Shown piece after piece: positions 1 to 9,316 of a stretch of DNA of 64,000 nucleotides. The DNA is taken from the NCBI GenBank assembly GCA_025084515.1, contig JAJAGP010002223.1, positions 62,001 to 126,000 of the forward strand, given 5' to 3'. Source of the stretch: Ancistrus triradiatus (taxonomy: Eukaryota > Chordata > Actinopteri > Siluriformes > Loricariidae). The notes beneath the pieces were generated by a model, which saw only the letters and a list, made by a program, of their open reading frames with translations, was not told the origin of the DNA and did not search any database. The translations under genes were made by a program, and so were the position numbers. Every line of letters begins with the position of its first letter. Position 1 is the first letter of the stretch.

Positions 1-104
1 GGTTTGCCCTGGGACCATTCCACTTTTTCTCCGTTTCATTATTTTCCGCCACTCCCTTAGTTTCCTTTGTTTACGTTCGGCGAGCACAGCATCGCGTTTT
101 CGGC

Positions 105-469
105 TCTCACGCCGCTTTGTTTTTTCACCACGCTCAGTCGGTACTTCTGTTTCCAGCTCCGGTTATTCCCGATGCCATCAGCCTGCGCTCTGTGTCCATC
201 CCCCCCGCTCGCTACAGCCTGGTTTGGAAGCGAGCTCCACACAGCCGCTGCATCGCCACCTTGGTTTTCCGTTCACCATGTTCCTATTGCCATCCTCCTG
301 GGCTTGACACCCCACGCTGGCATTACACTCGTACTCACAAACACTGATTTATTATTTAATAAATACACTTAAAAAATCGTTTCTCGTACTTTGTGGTCTG
401 TGCCGTCTGTTGATCTGCAATTTGGGTTCCTCAGTGTTTAGTCTGTGGGATCTTGGATCCCACGTAACA
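105..469 (+). repeat. Left LTR copy of the gypsy element
   Basis: This stretch, from a TTTTCGGCTCTCAC start to the CACGTAACA end, matches 10771-11141 almost base for base, including the TTTCCAGCTCCGG, CATCCTCCTGGGC and TTATTTAATAAATACAC segments. It ends in CA and is followed within 20 bases by the gag start codon, as expected for a 5' LTR. AATAAA inside TTTAATAAATACAC may be the polyadenylation signal. The short predicted proteins here (up to 101 residues) have no family features and are judged to be chance open frames. Confidence 0.8.
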
Positions 470-485
470 GATCAATCTAGCCTCA

Positions 486-803
486 ATGGAACCCGCAGGT
501 CAGCAGACAGCCCCCCGTTCCGGTCGATATAGCCTTGGATCGCTCGCAGGCTTGACTCCAGCAGGATGACAAGCTGTTGGTGTCCCTGCTGGAATCCAAT
601 TCGCTGCTAAACCAGTAAAATTCGTTAATGTCCGATAAACTTAATCGCTTGCTTCTGTCTCCTCCGCAGAACACACTTACTGTAGCCAGGAGTCTCCGGC
701 CGCCCTTGGGATCCTCCTGCCCCTCCAAAGCCTCTGGCTGGGCCGCCTATGTCTGTCTCCTCCACCTTCCGCTCCTCGGCACCCTCAAGTGTGGAACCTC
801 CGA
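486..803 (+). pseudogene. gypsy gag, N-terminal fragment
   Basis: The frame opens with MEPAGQQTAPRSG at 486, directly after the LTR, which is the typical position and style of fish gypsy gag starts. It meets a stop after about 27 codons. Further gag-like sequence, including a Leu/Ser/Pro-rich segment with LRPPLGSSCP near 700-720, continues in other frames to about 800. The rest of gag is displaced to 7227 by the LINE and LTR insertions. Gag would build the particle shell; this copy cannot. Assignment rests on position and composition rather than a recognised domain. Confidence 0.5.
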
Positions 804-1206
804 TCACCCATCTCTTTGACTATGAACCCCCAGCTCTGCCCTTAGTCTAAGGCAAGGATGCACAAGTCAAGATCAAGAGGACTGAAGCCCAGTTCAGTCA
901 GACCGCCCACCCGACACTCCTGGCTAACGGACAAGGCAGGCATGCCAGACATGACTCCAGACTCCGGCTCCAGTGACTCAAGCCATGCATCCCGGTCTAA
1001 ATTTAGTCAAAAGCCTGCGCAAATAAGTATGTCTTTAGCCTTAAAATTTTGGAGAGTGTCTGAGTCTCGAACGAAAGTGGGAAGTTTATTCCATAGTTCG
1101 GGAGCCATGTATGAGAAAGCCTTTCCCCCTGCTGTGACTTTTTTTATTCTAGAAACTAAAAGAAGTCCTGCACCCTGCGAACGAAGTAGACAAGCTGGAT
1201 TGTAAG
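803..1206 (-). mobile_element. CR1/L2-type LINE, 3' part (piece A)
   Basis: On the - strand this encodes the last residues of the LINE ORF2 (LLRSQGAGLLLV ... GGKAFSYMAPELWNKLP ... FVRDSDTLQNFKAK) followed by part of the 3' untranslated region. The same sequence occurs at 61490-61880 and at 14470-14860. It stops at 1206 in GGATTGTAAG, and the LINE resumes in phase at 5505, so pieces A and 5505-7226 are one insertion opened by the LTR element at 1207-5504. The far 3' end is missing: the match begins near GATCACC at 803. Confidence 0.85.
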
Positions 1207-2103
1207 TGTCACGACCGGGGTGCCTAACTGGCAAGGAGGAGACGTGCGCAGGTTCTAACATTATTACCATGATGGCTGTTTATTCAAAATATAACAATAA
1301 TAATAATAATAATACACAACACAAAAAGGCGGGCTTGAACTCAAACACAAAACAGCCTATAGCTGGTAACTATAACAAAACTGGCTATAACCGCCGAACG
1401 AATATACGTGAGCTTATCGCCAAAAACCACAATGCAAGCGGGCTTGAACCGCTGAACGAACATACGCGAGCTTATCGCCAAAAACCACGATGTAGGCGGG
1501 CTTGAACCGCTGAACGAACATACGCGAGCTTATCGCCAAAAACCACAATGGAAGCGGGCTTGAACCGCATGAACGAATGATACGTGGCTTATCGCCAAAA
1601 ACCACACTGTAAGAGGGCTGAACCGCTGAACGAACCAACGCGAGGCTTATAGACAAAAAACCACAATGGAAGGCGGGGCGGAACCGCTGAACGAACATAC
1701 GTGAGTTTATCGCCAAAAACCCACAATGGAAGCGGCTGAAACCGCTGAAACGAACCATAGTGAGCTTATCGCCAAAAACCACATGGAAGCGGGCTTGAAC
1801 AGGCTGAACGAACATAACGTGAGCTTTCCCAAAAACCACATGGAAGCGGGCTTGAACCGATGAACGTTACCATTACCGTTTATGGACATGGGCAAAGGGA
1901 GCTTTCCATCGTAAGTCCCGCGCCGAGGGGGGAGCCGGGATGCTGTTTACATAGGACTGCTTACAGCGTAAGTCATTCGTAGCGTCCCAGCATTTCCTCG
2001 GCGTTCTTTGCAAACCGGGTGGAGATGAAAGGTCCAAGTCCCTGTATCGCCACCCGGCGACTGGGAGGAGCGCAACAACCCGTGCTAACGGCGTACCGTG
2101 ACT
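1207..2103 (-). repeat. 3' LTR of element R1
   Basis: This is bounded by TGTCACG at 1207 and CGTACCGTGAC at 2103. The part from about 1390 to 2103 is repeated at about 4930-5504, including AGCCGGGATGCTGTTTA and TTTGCAAACCGGGTGG. The first 100 bases (CCTAACTGG ... GAGACG.GCGCAGGTTC) match the LTR edge at 29437-29500 of element R2, so R1 and R2 belong to one family. A short (AAT)n run lies at 1295-1313. Confidence 0.75.
1390..1870. repeat. 58-bp minisatellite inside the LTR
   Basis: About eight head-to-tail copies of a 58-bp unit of the form CTGAACGAACATACGCGAG / CTTATCGCCAAAAACCAC / AATGTAAGCGGGCTTGAACCG. Copies carry many single-base gains and losses. The same unit repeats in the opposite LTR at about 4930-5280. 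Open frames across it on the - strand (for example 1414-1839, repeating VVFGDKLAYVRSAVQ) arise because the unit lacks stops, not because a protein is recognised. Confidence 0.85.
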
Positions 2104-2116
2104 ACTCCCCCCAAGA
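2104..2116 (-). promoter_or_regulatory. Polypurine tract of element R1
   Basis: Read on the - strand this is CTTGGGGGGAGT directly before the 3' LTR start. The same arrangement (GTGGGGGGAGTA then TGTCATGGG) is found at 27955-27968 in element R2. In LTR retrotransposons this tract primes second-strand DNA synthesis, and its place fixes the element's sense as the - strand. Confidence 0.6.
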
Positions 2117-2269
2117 GCCCGAGATGGAGTAGGATACTTCAAAGGCCCCTTTACCCTGACCGGGGCGTTTCCTCTCTGGCGAGCCCTAGGGCGAAACGCG
2201 ACAAATAACCATCTTCCGAAAACAAGCCTCCGAGGAAGACGGCCCTTAGCAAAGGAAACAGAGCCGTGG

Positions 2270-3050
2270 CTGGGACGCTTGAGAGCGGGGCCGTCGAGGC
2301 GGACGCTGACAGCAGAGACGACGAGCGCGACGCTGACAAGACAGAGACAACGAGGCGACGACGCTTGACAGCAGAGACGACGAGGCGGCGACGCTTGACA
2401 GCAGAGACGACGAGGCGGACGGACGTGCTTGGACAGCAGAGACGACGAGGCGGCGGGCCGTGATTGGAAACAGCAGGGAGACGACGAGGCGGCGGCCGTG
2501 CTACAGCAGAGACGACGAGGCAGCGGCCGTGCTTGACAGCAGAGACGACGAGGCGAGCCCCCCACCACTTGTGAGCAGAGACACGAGGCGGCCGTGCTTG
2601 AAAGCAGACGAAACAAGGCGGGCCGTGCTTGGCAGCAGAGAGACGGGCGGCCGTGATTGGCAGCAGAGGAGGCACGAGCGGCGTGCTGACAGCATAGGAG
2701 ACGAGGCGGCAGTGCTTGACAGCAGAGAAACGAGGCGGCCCGTGCTTGACAGCAGAGGACAGGCGCCGTGCTTGACAGCGAGGACGAGGGGGCCGTGCTT
2801 GACAGCAGAGACGACGAGGCGCGGCCGTGCTGACAGCGGAGACGACGAGGGGCGGCGGCTTGACAGCCAGAGGACGAGGCGGCCGTGCCTTGACAGCTAG
2901 AGACGAGGCGGCCGTGCTTGACCAGCTGAGACGAGGTGACCTTGCTTGACAGCTGAGACGAGGCGGCGTGCTTGACAGCTGAGACGAGGCGGCCGTGCTT
3001 GACAGCTGGAGCCGAGGCGGGCCGTGATTGGACAGCTGAGACGAGGACGT
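2270..3050 (-). repeat. About 30-bp coding-type tandem array (SSTAASSLLS block)
   Basis: About 26 degenerate copies of a unit near GACAGCAGAGACGACGAGG / CGGCCGTGCTT on the + strand. Read on the - strand, the sense of the element, copies give runs such as SSTAASSLLS. Frames break often because units vary by one or two bases. Large predicted proteins on both strands here (for example 2151-3314 -, 387 residues) are products of this array. No enzyme domain is visible. It is the last repeat block before the polypurine tract and 3' LTR. Confidence 0.8.
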
Positions 3051-3800
3051 GCGGCTTGACAGCGGACTCGACGACGGGCGGCTGCCAGAACGGAGTCGAC
3101 GAAGAGAGTGGCTGACGAGCAGAGAGTCGTGGGACGACGGAGGGTGCAGAGCAGAGTCGGGCGACGAGTGGGATGCAGAGCAGAGTCGTGGACGACGAGT
3201 GGCTGCAGAGCAGATCGTGGACGACGAGTGGCTGAAGAGAGAGTCGTGGACGACGAGTGGCTGCAGAGCCAGAGTCGGGGACGACGAGTTGGATGCAGAG
3301 AAGAGTCGGGACACGAGTGGCCTGCAGAGCAGGAGTCGGGGGATGACGAGTGGCTGCAGAGCAGAGTCGTGGACGACGGTGGCTGCAGAGCAGAGTCGTG
3401 GACGGACGAGTGGCCTGACAGAGATGGTCGTGGAAGGACGAGTGGCTGCAGAGCTGAGTCGTGGACGACGAGTGGCGAAGAGCTGAGTCGTGGACGATTG
3501 AGTGGTGCAGAGCTGAGTAGTGGACGACGAGTGGATTGCAGAGCAGAGTCGTGGACGACGAGTGGCTTGCAGAGCAGAGTCGTGGACGACGTGTGCTTGT
3601 CAGGGGAAGGTCGTGGACGACGTTGTTGCTTGTAGCGGAGTCGTGGACGACGTGATGCTTAGTCAGCGGAGCGTGGACGACGTGATGCTTGTCAGCAGAG
3701 TCGTGGACGACATGATTGCTTGTCAGCGGAGTGGGACGACGTGATTTTGCTTGTCAGTGGAGTCGTGGAGAAGTGATGCTGTCAGCGGAGTCGTGGACGA
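3050..3800 (-). repeat. 30-bp tandem array (SHSSSTTLLC block)
   Basis: Around 25 copies of GCAGAGCAGAGTCGTGG / ACGACGAGTGGCT (30 bp). The - strand reading is the ten-residue unit SHSSSTTLLC. After about 3590 the unit drifts to GTCGTGGACGACGTGATGCT / TGTCAGCGGA. It abuts the previous array without a spacer. The + strand frames (for example 3108-3635, 175 residues) are shadows. Confidence 0.8.
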
Positions 3801-3924
3801 CGTGATCAGGGACGACTCTGAAACGGGTCTACTGGAGGCAGACAACAGGCACCGCCGACGCCCTGGAGGCGGCCACTGGGAACTGCGACAGAGAGGAAAT
3901 GAGAAAAGGTAGGTACGGATGTAA

Positions 3925-4085
3925 GTGGAGAAGGAACGGGAAAGAGAGTCCACGAGGTGCAAGAACCGGGCACGAGAGTACGAGGTGCAGGACCGGGCAC
4001 GGAGGTCGAGGTGCAGGGACTGGAACGAGAGTCGAGGTGCAGGACTGGGCACGAGAGTTTCCCCGAGGTTGCAGGATTGGGCACC
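3925..4085 (-). repeat. Short degenerate array of element R1
   Basis: About five or six copies of a unit near ACGAGAGTCGAGGTGCAG / GACTGGGC, 26-30 bp. This is a third, separate repeat type within the same element. No protein family is recognised on either strand. The stretch 3800-3925 between arrays is not repetitive and shows nothing recognisable. Confidence 0.65.
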
Positions 4086-4289
4086 CTCACCAGCGATTTC
4101 CATCCCACCATAATGCGACGCTATAGGCTCAACTACACAGCTAGTGCGGTCCGAAAACAATTCTCACAGTAAGGATTACACGCGGACCCAGAGTGACTGA
4201 TGACCACTACCCACAACCAGGGGTTCTAATACTGCGTCTGCGTGGTCCCAAAGCACAAATACCCAACGCTGCTGGTTCACCATACCGAG

Positions 4290-4560
4290 TCAGCGTGTCA
4301 GAATACAGACCTCGGTGTGAAGCTATCGGCTTCAATAACAGAGCTCGCTTGTCAGAAACAGACTCGGCGAAGCGACGGCTCAAACAATAGAGCTAGCTTG
4401 CTCAGAAACAGACCTCGGTGACGCTATGGCTCACCAATAGAGCTAGCGCTCAAGAAACAGACCTCGATGAAGCTAGCGGCTCAATAACAGAGCTAGCTTG
4501 CTCAGAAAAACAGACCTCGGTGAAGCTATCGGCTCAACAAATAGAGCTAGCTATCTTAAC
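4290..4560 (-). repeat. 51-bp tandem array of element R1
   Basis: About five copies of a unit close to CAGACCTCGGTGAAGCTATC / GGCTCAATAACAGAGCTAGC / TTGCTCAGAAA. The GAGCTAGC and GCTCAG words also occur in the GAGCTA-type array of element R2 at 28750-29300, so the two arrays probably share an ancestor. Confidence 0.75.
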
Positions 4561-4914
4561 TATGGTTAAAACTACGGACTAGTGGGGTCTGGCGGCATAA
4601 AGCTGGTCGGCGTTGGCCCAAGCCTCGGCAGCTGACTAGCTGGGTCCAACAAACGGCCTCCTTAACTGACCGCTGGGCGACCAGGGAACTCCGCCTGGAG
4701 TCGTAAGCGAGACCGAACTGTTCCCACAGCTTCACTAGAGCTGATCGTAGGTCCCCGTGCCAGCCGGGACCAGTTGGCCGCTGCCCATCAAGTGCCGGGC
4801 AGTGAAGAGCCAGGTTACAAACCACCAAAAGCCTGAAACTTAGAGTAGTGTGGGTAACTGGCGTAAGTAGGCTGCACAGCCGAAAAATTCGCCACAAAGA
4901 CAGGGATTACCATC
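4561..4914 (-). other. Internal non-repetitive segment of element R1
   Basis: About 350 bases lie between the last array and the truncated 5' LTR. The end of the segment (GCCGAAAAATTCGCCACA ... GGGATTACCATC, about 4880-4905) matches 29310-29335 of element R2, where it is followed by the gag-side leader and LTR. A 113-residue frame at 4556-4897 (-) has no recognised family. The primer-binding region and gag expected to the right appear deleted. Confidence 0.5.
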
Positions 4915-5504
4915 ATAATTTAAGGGCGCTCAACAAAAAACCACAACCTTTGAAGCGGGCTTGACAACCGCTGAACGAATGTACGTGAGCTTATCGCCAA
5001 AAAAACCACAATGTAAGCCAGGGCTTGAACCGCTGAACGAACATACGCGAGCTTATCGCCAAAAAAACCACAATGGAGCGGGCTGGAACCGCTGAACGAA
5101 CATACGCGAGCTTATCGCCGAAAACCACAACGTAAGCGGGCTTGAACCACTGAACGAACATAGAAGAGCTTATCGCCAAAAACCATGACATAAGCGGGCT
5201 TGAACCGCTGAACGAACGTACATGAGCTTATCGCCAAAAACCATGACATAAGCGGGCTTGAACCGCTGAACGAACGTACATGATGACAGCGCCAAGGGAG
5301 CTTTCCCTCAATAATTCCCCGCGCCGAGGGGGAGCCGGGATGCTGTTTAAATAGTCTTGCTTACAGCTGTAAGTCATTACGGTAGCGTCCCGGCATCTCC
5401 CTCGGCGTCTTTGCAAACCGGGTGGCGCTGCAAAGGTCCACGTCCTGGATCGCCACCCGGCGACGGGAGGAGCGCAACAGCCGTGCTCACGGCGTACCGT
5501 GACA
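4915..5504 (-). repeat. 5' LTR of element R1, truncated, with the 58-bp minisatellite
   Basis: This matches 1390-2103 and includes about six copies of the 58-bp unit (4930-5280) plus the GC-rich tail ending CGTACCGTGACA at 5504. The part equivalent to 1207-1390 is missing, so the LTR has lost the end next to the interior. The GTAAG duplication follows at 5505. Confidence 0.75.
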
Positions 5505-7226
5505 GTAAGACTCTAAGAGTTCACTCAGATAATGTGGGGCCAGGTCATGTAGAGCTTTATAAGTTATAAGAAGTGTTTTGTAATCAATGCGGAATTTAAC
5601 TGGTAACCAGTGTAGTGATGATAGAACAGGAGTGATATCATCAAATTTTTTACTTCGAGTTAGCACTCGGGCGACTGCATACTGAACTAATTGAAGTATA
5701 TTCATAGATTTACTGGAGGATCCAGTAAGTAAGGCGTTACAGTAATCCAACCTTGAGGTTCTAAACGCATGAACCAGTTTCTCGGCATCATTAAAAGAGA
5801 AGATATTTCTAAGATTAGTGATATTACGTAATTGAAAGAAAGCAATTCGAGTGATGCTCCTAATGTGACACCTAAGTGTTTTCCAGATGGACTGGGCAAT
5901 ACTGAACAGCCATCTAGATTTATAATAGATGTAGCCAACCTGTCTCTCACAGCCTTGGGTCCCACTAATAGAACCTCACTTTTATCTGAGTTAAGTAAGA
6001 GAAAATTCAATAACATCCAATCTTTTATTTCCTTTACACAGTCCTCAATTTTGTTGATTGTAAGGCTCTCATTAGGTTTGGCTAATATGTACAGCTGTGT
6101 ATCATCTGCATAGCAGTGGAAACTAATGCCATTTTTACGAATAACTGAGCCTAGTGGCAGCATGTACAGAGAGAATAAAAGTGGGCCAAGCACCGACCCA
6201 TGAGGCACGCCATACTTCACTTTTGAGAGCTTAGACCTTAGATTATTTATATGAACAATCTGGTACCGGTCAGTTAAGTAGGATTTAAACCAAGAAAGTG
6301 CTAATCCCTTTATACCTGCAGTATTTTCTAGTCTGTTTAGTAAAATGTCGTGATCTATAGTGTCAAATGCTGCACTTAAATCTAACAGAACAAGAAAAGA
6401 AACACATCCCTTATCTGAGGACATTAACAAGTCACCCAGTACCCTAATTAATGCCGTTTCAGTACTATAATGGGGCCTGAAGCCAGACTGAAATGTTTCA
6501 TAAATTTCATTCCTTTGGAGGTAACTGCAGAGCTGCTGATAGACGGCTTTTTCTAAGATTTTGGACAGAAACGGTAGGGATTTGAAGTTGGTCTATAATT
6601 AGATATCACACAAGGGTCAAGATTGGCTTTTTTTTTAATCAGTGGTTTGGTAACGGCAGACTTAAAGGATTTGGGCACATAACCAAAGGTAAAGGATGAA
6701 TTTAAAAAAATTAACAGTGGCTCTATAATACTAGGTATTACTTGTTTGAGTAAACGTGTAGGAATTGGATCTAATAAGCATGTTGATGACTTAGATGAGC
6801 TGATCAATGCGGATAGTTCGGTATTAGTAATTGGGGTAAAAGATTCTAATCTTGATTTACAGCTCATTAAACATATGTCTTCACTATTGCTTCATCTGGA
6901 AGTTTTCTGCATAGTTTGGTGATGTGATGAGCATCGAGTTTTATGCCTAATGTTTTCTATCTTATCATTAAAGTCATGAAATCATAACTGTTAAAATTAC
7001 ACAGAACGAGAGAATCACTTTCTGTAGGGTTTTTTGTTGATTTGGAGACTGTATTAAAGAGAAATCTTGGATTATTCTTGTTTTTCTCAATGATTGAGGA
7101 GAAGTATCAGCTTTAGCTTTAGTAAGAGTATGCTTACACTCTGCCATGCTGTCCTTCCAAGCAATCTTAAACACCTTCAATTTACTAAGGTCTCCACTTG
7201 CGCTCTAGATGCCGTTTTCTTTGCTT
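5505..7226 (-). pseudogene. CR1/L2-type LINE ORF2, reverse transcriptase part (piece B)
   Basis: ORF2 reverse transcriptase on the - strand, in several frames. From the 5' side it shows the finger region (PLIKKKANLDPCVISNYRP near 6600-6650), motif A region FLVLLDLSAAFDTIDHDIL, motif B GVPHGSVLGPLLF, the catalytic CYADDTQLY near 6110, and the C-terminal SLHWLPVKFRIDY and LAPHYLSELL segments. These are typical of CR1/L2-clade LINEs, which copy their own RNA at a nicked chromosomal site. Frameshifts near 6430-6550 and 6870-6970 and loss of the endonuclease half make it dead. It continues into 803-1206; the 5' end is cut at 7226, where gypsy gag sequence starts. Confidence 0.9.
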
Positions 7227-7695
7227 TAAGGTACGGGTCTGAAAGATGAGCTTGCAGCCCGTGATGACCCAGAGAGCCTGCAAGCCCTGATCAACTTAGC
7301 CTTCCGCCTGGCCCAACGCCAACATGCTCGTAGGTTGGAGAGGGCCGCCCATCCAGTCCAGACGGTCCCGTCTGCCTGACCAAGGTTCACTGCGCCCGGG
7401 CCCCCTCATCCCTCGTCCCCAGCTCGTTCTGATCTGGATATCACTGAGCCCATGCAGGTGGGGCACGCCTGCCTCAGCAAGGAGGAATCGTCCAGGCATT
7501 GAGCAAATGGCCTCAGCTTTTACTGCGGAACAGCTGACCATACCCTCGCCTCCTGATTACTCCGCCCAAAAGGGGATGGCGGAGATCCATTCACCAAAGA
7601 TGCCTCTGGTGCTCGGACATCCCTGGCTGGCCCTCCACAGCCCTAACGTTTGCTGGAAGGAAGGAAGGATCACCGCCTGGAGGGATTTCTGCCAC
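7227..7695 (+). pseudogene. gypsy gag C-terminus and protease-like region
   Basis: The + strand reads LKDELAARDDPESLQAL followed by INLAFRLAQRQHARRLERA, a usual C-terminal gag segment in vertebrate gypsy elements. About 7600-7690 encodes MPLVLGHPWLALHSPNVCW then KEGRITAWRDFC, matching the end of the gypsy protease-like region (LGxPWL..HxPxxxWxxGxIxxW). The two lie in different frames and a stop follows PSA near 7378. The zinc-knuckle region and the protease active site cannot be made out. A LINE fragment is inserted right after. Confidence 0.7.
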
Positions 7696-8328
7696 CAAGT
7701 CAAGTCAAGTCAGATCTATTTATATAGCGCTTTTTACAATGGAGCATTGCCTCAAAGTAACTTTACAAGTTTAGATTATCTCCTAATAACTACATCCAAT
7801 CCCAAATTGAGCAACTTGGGAACAGTGGAAGGAAAAACTCCCTTGAGTGTTTATAGGGAAGAAATCTGAGGACCCAAGACTCAAAAAAGGGACCCCAACC
7901 TCCTTGGGCGGCGTAGATGATAATTCTAAAGAGCAAAAATAAGTCATGGAGTCAAAAGTTCGAATAAAATGTGAAGTAGCACATCGGCATTAAGTGGCCT
8001 GGTGTATGATGGGGCGGAGCTGGATGACGGAAAGCAGCTTGATAGGAGAGTTTGGAGTGATGAAATCCCATGTTTTGGGGCTGTGGAACTGGCACCCGGA
8101 ACACAGCTCGGAGGGAAACAGAAAATGTAATTAGTTATGATTAGAGCACCGTGTTATTAAAGCAATCACGATGCCATGTTAGATGAGACCCCGGGCAAGC
8201 ATTAGCTATAGCAGATAGCTAGGAAAAGGAGGAGAACTGGAGGAAAACAGGCCAAGGGGATCCATGAGACATTGGAAACACACGGGAGCAGAAGACAGAG
8301 CCCAACGTCCCCTGATCACCAGAAACTC
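7696..8328 (-). mobile_element. CR1/L2-type LINE, 3' UTR only (piece C)
   Basis: It begins with the reverse complement of the LINE 3' tail (CAAGTCAAGTCAAGTCAG) followed by TTTATATAGCGCTTTTTAC and the GGGACCCCAACCTCCTTGGG segment. It matches 13786-14455 and the reverse complement of 61890-62575. It stops near GATCACC at about 8325, close to where piece A (803) starts. It sits between the protease and reverse transcriptase regions of the gypsy element. Confidence 0.85.
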
Positions 8329-9316
8329 GCTCCCCTGTTTCCTCTAGGGCCGTCCCTGCTTTCCAGGAGCTACCTAGCCACTTCTCTGCCCGACAGACCG
8401 TGAGGACTCCCCAGGTCCCACCCCTCGACCACAACCTTCGGCCCAAGTGATTCAGCAAGGATCACTACCGGGAACTGCCCTCCTCCAAAGGCCCTCCACG
8501 ACTGCTCACTGCCCTCCTCTGGCCAACTTTACCAACTGTTGTGTGGTGAGTGAGAGAGAAGCCATGGAGGAGTATGTGGCCGACAGCATCAAGGCTGGCC
8601 TCAACCGGCCTTCATTATCACCACTGGGGGCCGGTTTCTTCTTTGTGTCCAAGAAGGATGGTACTCTCAGACCGTGTATCGATTACCGTGGACTGAATGC
8701 TATCACGAAGATGAACCGGTACCCCCTGCCCCTGCTCTCGTCGGCCTTCAACCTCCTCCCGGGGGCTACCATATTTGCCATGCTGGACCTATGGAATGCC
8801 TACCATCTGGTCTGCATGAAGGAAGGAGACGAGTGGAAGACTGCATTCAACACTCCCCTTGGGCATTTTGAATAGCTGGTCATGGTCTTTGGCCTCACCA
8901 ACGCCCCTGAAGTCTTCCAAGCACTAGTGAATGACGTGCTCCGGGACTTCCTCAACCGGTTTGTGTTCGTATACCAGGACGACATCCTGATCTACTCTCC
9001 GTCCAGGGAAGAACACACCCAGCCCTTCAGACTGGTACTCAATCGTCTCCTGGAAAACGTCCTCGTAAAAGCTGAAAAGTGTGAGTTCCACGTCAAGAGC
9101 GTTGCATTCCTTGGGTTCATCATCGAGAGGGAGAGGATCAAGACAGACCCATCCAAGATCCAGGCAGTCTCAGAGTGCCCTACACCCTCAGGACGCAAAG
9201 AGCTCCAGTGATTCTTGGGATTTGATAACTTTTACCGTCGATTCATCCGGGACTACTCCAAGGTAGAAGCCCCCCTCAACCAGCTCACCTCCACTAAAAC
9301 CCAATACAAGTGGACA
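8329..9316 (+). pseudogene. pol: Ty3/gypsy reverse transcriptase
   Basis: Two adjacent + strand frames cover the core polymerase: EEYVADSIKAG, GAGFFFVSKKDGTLRPCIDY, RGLNAITKMNRYPLP, the motif A region (FAMLDLWNAYHLV; most relatives have LR and R here), FGLTNAPEVFQALVNDVL, the catalytic box VYQDDILIYS, FLGFIIERERIKTDP and FYRRFIRDYSKVEAPLNQL. A TAG near 8873 falls where relatives have Tyr (E-stop-LVMVFGL), and a TGA near 9209 falls between LQ and FLGF, where relatives have a sense codon. The enzyme would copy element RNA to DNA in the particle. The region is cut at 9316 by a LINE, and RNase H is missing. Confidence 0.92.

Larger units (their letters stand above)
1207..5504 (-). mobile_element. 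LTR element R1 built of tandem repeats, inserted in a LINE
   Basis: The element starts TGTCACGACC and ends CGTACCGTGACA, and is flanked by a perfect 5-bp direct duplication GTAAG (1202-1206 and 5505-5509) that joins two halves of one LINE. Both ends carry related LTRs. The interior is almost only tandem repeats (2270-4560). A purine tract (reverse complement of ACTCCCCCCAAG, 2104-2115) lies just inside the left LTR, which sets the sense strand as -. No reverse transcriptase, integrase or recognisable gag is present, so it would have needed enzymes from elsewhere. It is visibly richer in G and C than its surroundings. Confidence 0.8.

Noticed and set aside
67..372. 101-residue frame at the window start and its relatives at 10781-11029
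   Set aside because: Both lie inside the LTR copies and differ in frame-breaking ways. No protein family.
2151..3314. 387-residue reverse-strand frame, the longest in the window
   Set aside because: It runs along the 30-bp arrays and changes unit type partway, with no domain. Several other frames are equally open. Treated as array, not as an independent gene.
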